This document shows positions 21,430-21,546 of a stretch of 21,546 nt of DNA, one piece after another. The stretch is from IMG/VR virus record IMGVR_UViG_3300027833_000245, positions 1-21,546 of that record; one strand, 5' to 3'. Source of the DNA: a virus. A program made the position numbers and the translations under genes. Numbering within the stretch: the stretch's first letter is position 1; each line of letters starts with the position of its first letter. The notes under the pieces were generated by a model that had not been told where the DNA came from, ran no database searches, and was given only the letters and a program-made list of their open reading frames with translations.

Positions 21430-21546
21430 ATGAAATTAATCCTAGTAGGAAAAGCAGCAGCAGGAAAAGACCATTTAAAGACAAGGTTATCTAAAGGCGG
21501 TTTCGTCTCTGGCGTTAGTCATACTACTAGACCTCCGAGGGATAAA
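21430..21546 (+). CDS. gmk: Guanylate-kinase-like nucleotide kinase (3' truncated by window)
   Basis: Only 39 codons are in the window. MKLILVGKAAAGKDHLKTRL is a P-loop (G-K-A-A-A-G-K-D) in which Asp occupies the position usually taken by Ser/Thr, as in some phage nucleotide monophosphate kinases. SGVSHTTRPPRDK matches the guanylate-kinase GMP-binding motif (S-x-T-T-R-x-P-R). It would make GDP/dGDP for phage DNA synthesis. Start: 5 bases after the upstream stop. Assignment to GMP kinase rather than another NMP kinase rests on the SHTTRPPR motif. Confidence 0.8.
   Translation, partial: MKLILVGKAAAGKDHLKTRLSKGGFVSGVSHTTRPPRDK

Noticed and set aside
1-21546. tRNA genes, CRISPR arrays, insertion sequences, inteins or homing endonucleases
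   Set aside because: No cloverleaf, direct-repeat/spacer pattern, transposase motif or LAGLIDADG/GIY-YIG/HNH motif was seen by eye.

Overview
The window is a contiguous, AT-rich, densely packed piece of a T4-related contractile-tailed phage (myovirus) genome. The anchors are a DNA-polymerase clamp-loader large subunit of the same length as T4 gp44 (319 aa), a T4 RNase H/FEN-type 5' nuclease, a gp16/gp17 terminase pair (gp17-like, 610 aa, full ATPase and nuclease motifs), a tail sheath (gp18-like), a tail tube (gp19-like), a gp26-like baseplate/chaperone protein and a 1347-aa tape-measure-like protein. All genes but one are on the + strand. Start codons sit in A/T-rich contexts with no convincing Shine-Dalgarno motif. 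That is typical of Bacteroidota genes and their phages, so a Bacteroidota host is my inference; it is not proven.

Layout. 1-473: the acidic C-terminal end of an unidentified protein, closed by a hairpin terminator. 476-964: the only minus-strand gene, unidentified. 1028-4590: replication block with gp44-like clamp loader, RNase H-like 5' nuclease, a 53-aa small ORF, a possible gp62-like clamp-loader small subunit, and an unknown 216-aa protein. 4621-9126: neck and packaging block with a large composite protein containing a gp14-like neck region, then gp16-like and gp17-like terminase. 9185-18300: tail block with sheath, tube, terminator, a small ribbon-helix-helix-like protein, a gp26-like protein whose end overlaps a second reading frame, terminator, and the tape measure. 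18344-20792: a KTSC-domain protein and a run of very small unidentified ORFs around a zincless Fpg/Nei-type DNA glycosylase. 20792-21546: a flavodoxin-fold NAD(P)H oxidoreductase and the start of a guanylate-kinase-like gene cut by the window edge.

How the parts work together. The replication genes would load the clamp and remove primers. gp16/gp17 package DNA; the gp14-like protein would seal the neck. Sheath, tube, chaperone and tape measure build the contractile tail. A recurring intergenic motif, GATATATAA or a close variant, lies upstream of the neck, terminase, sheath, tube and tape-measure genes and resembles the T4 late promoter TATAAATA.

Most interesting points: (a) a candidate programmed +1 frameshift at CTT_TAA_G (13929-13935) joining the gp26-like ORF to the next frame, in the exact place (tube - chaperone - tape measure) where many other tailed phages use frameshifting; (b) a promoter-like motif immediately followed by a terminator hairpin before the tape-measure gene; (c) a neck-like protein carrying extra SH3-like, Cys-cluster and LamG-like parts; (d) an enlarged sheath and a repeat-built hydrophobic tape measure; (e) a phage-borne zincless Fpg-like glycosylase. 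All family assignments are from motif reading by eye, without database searches.
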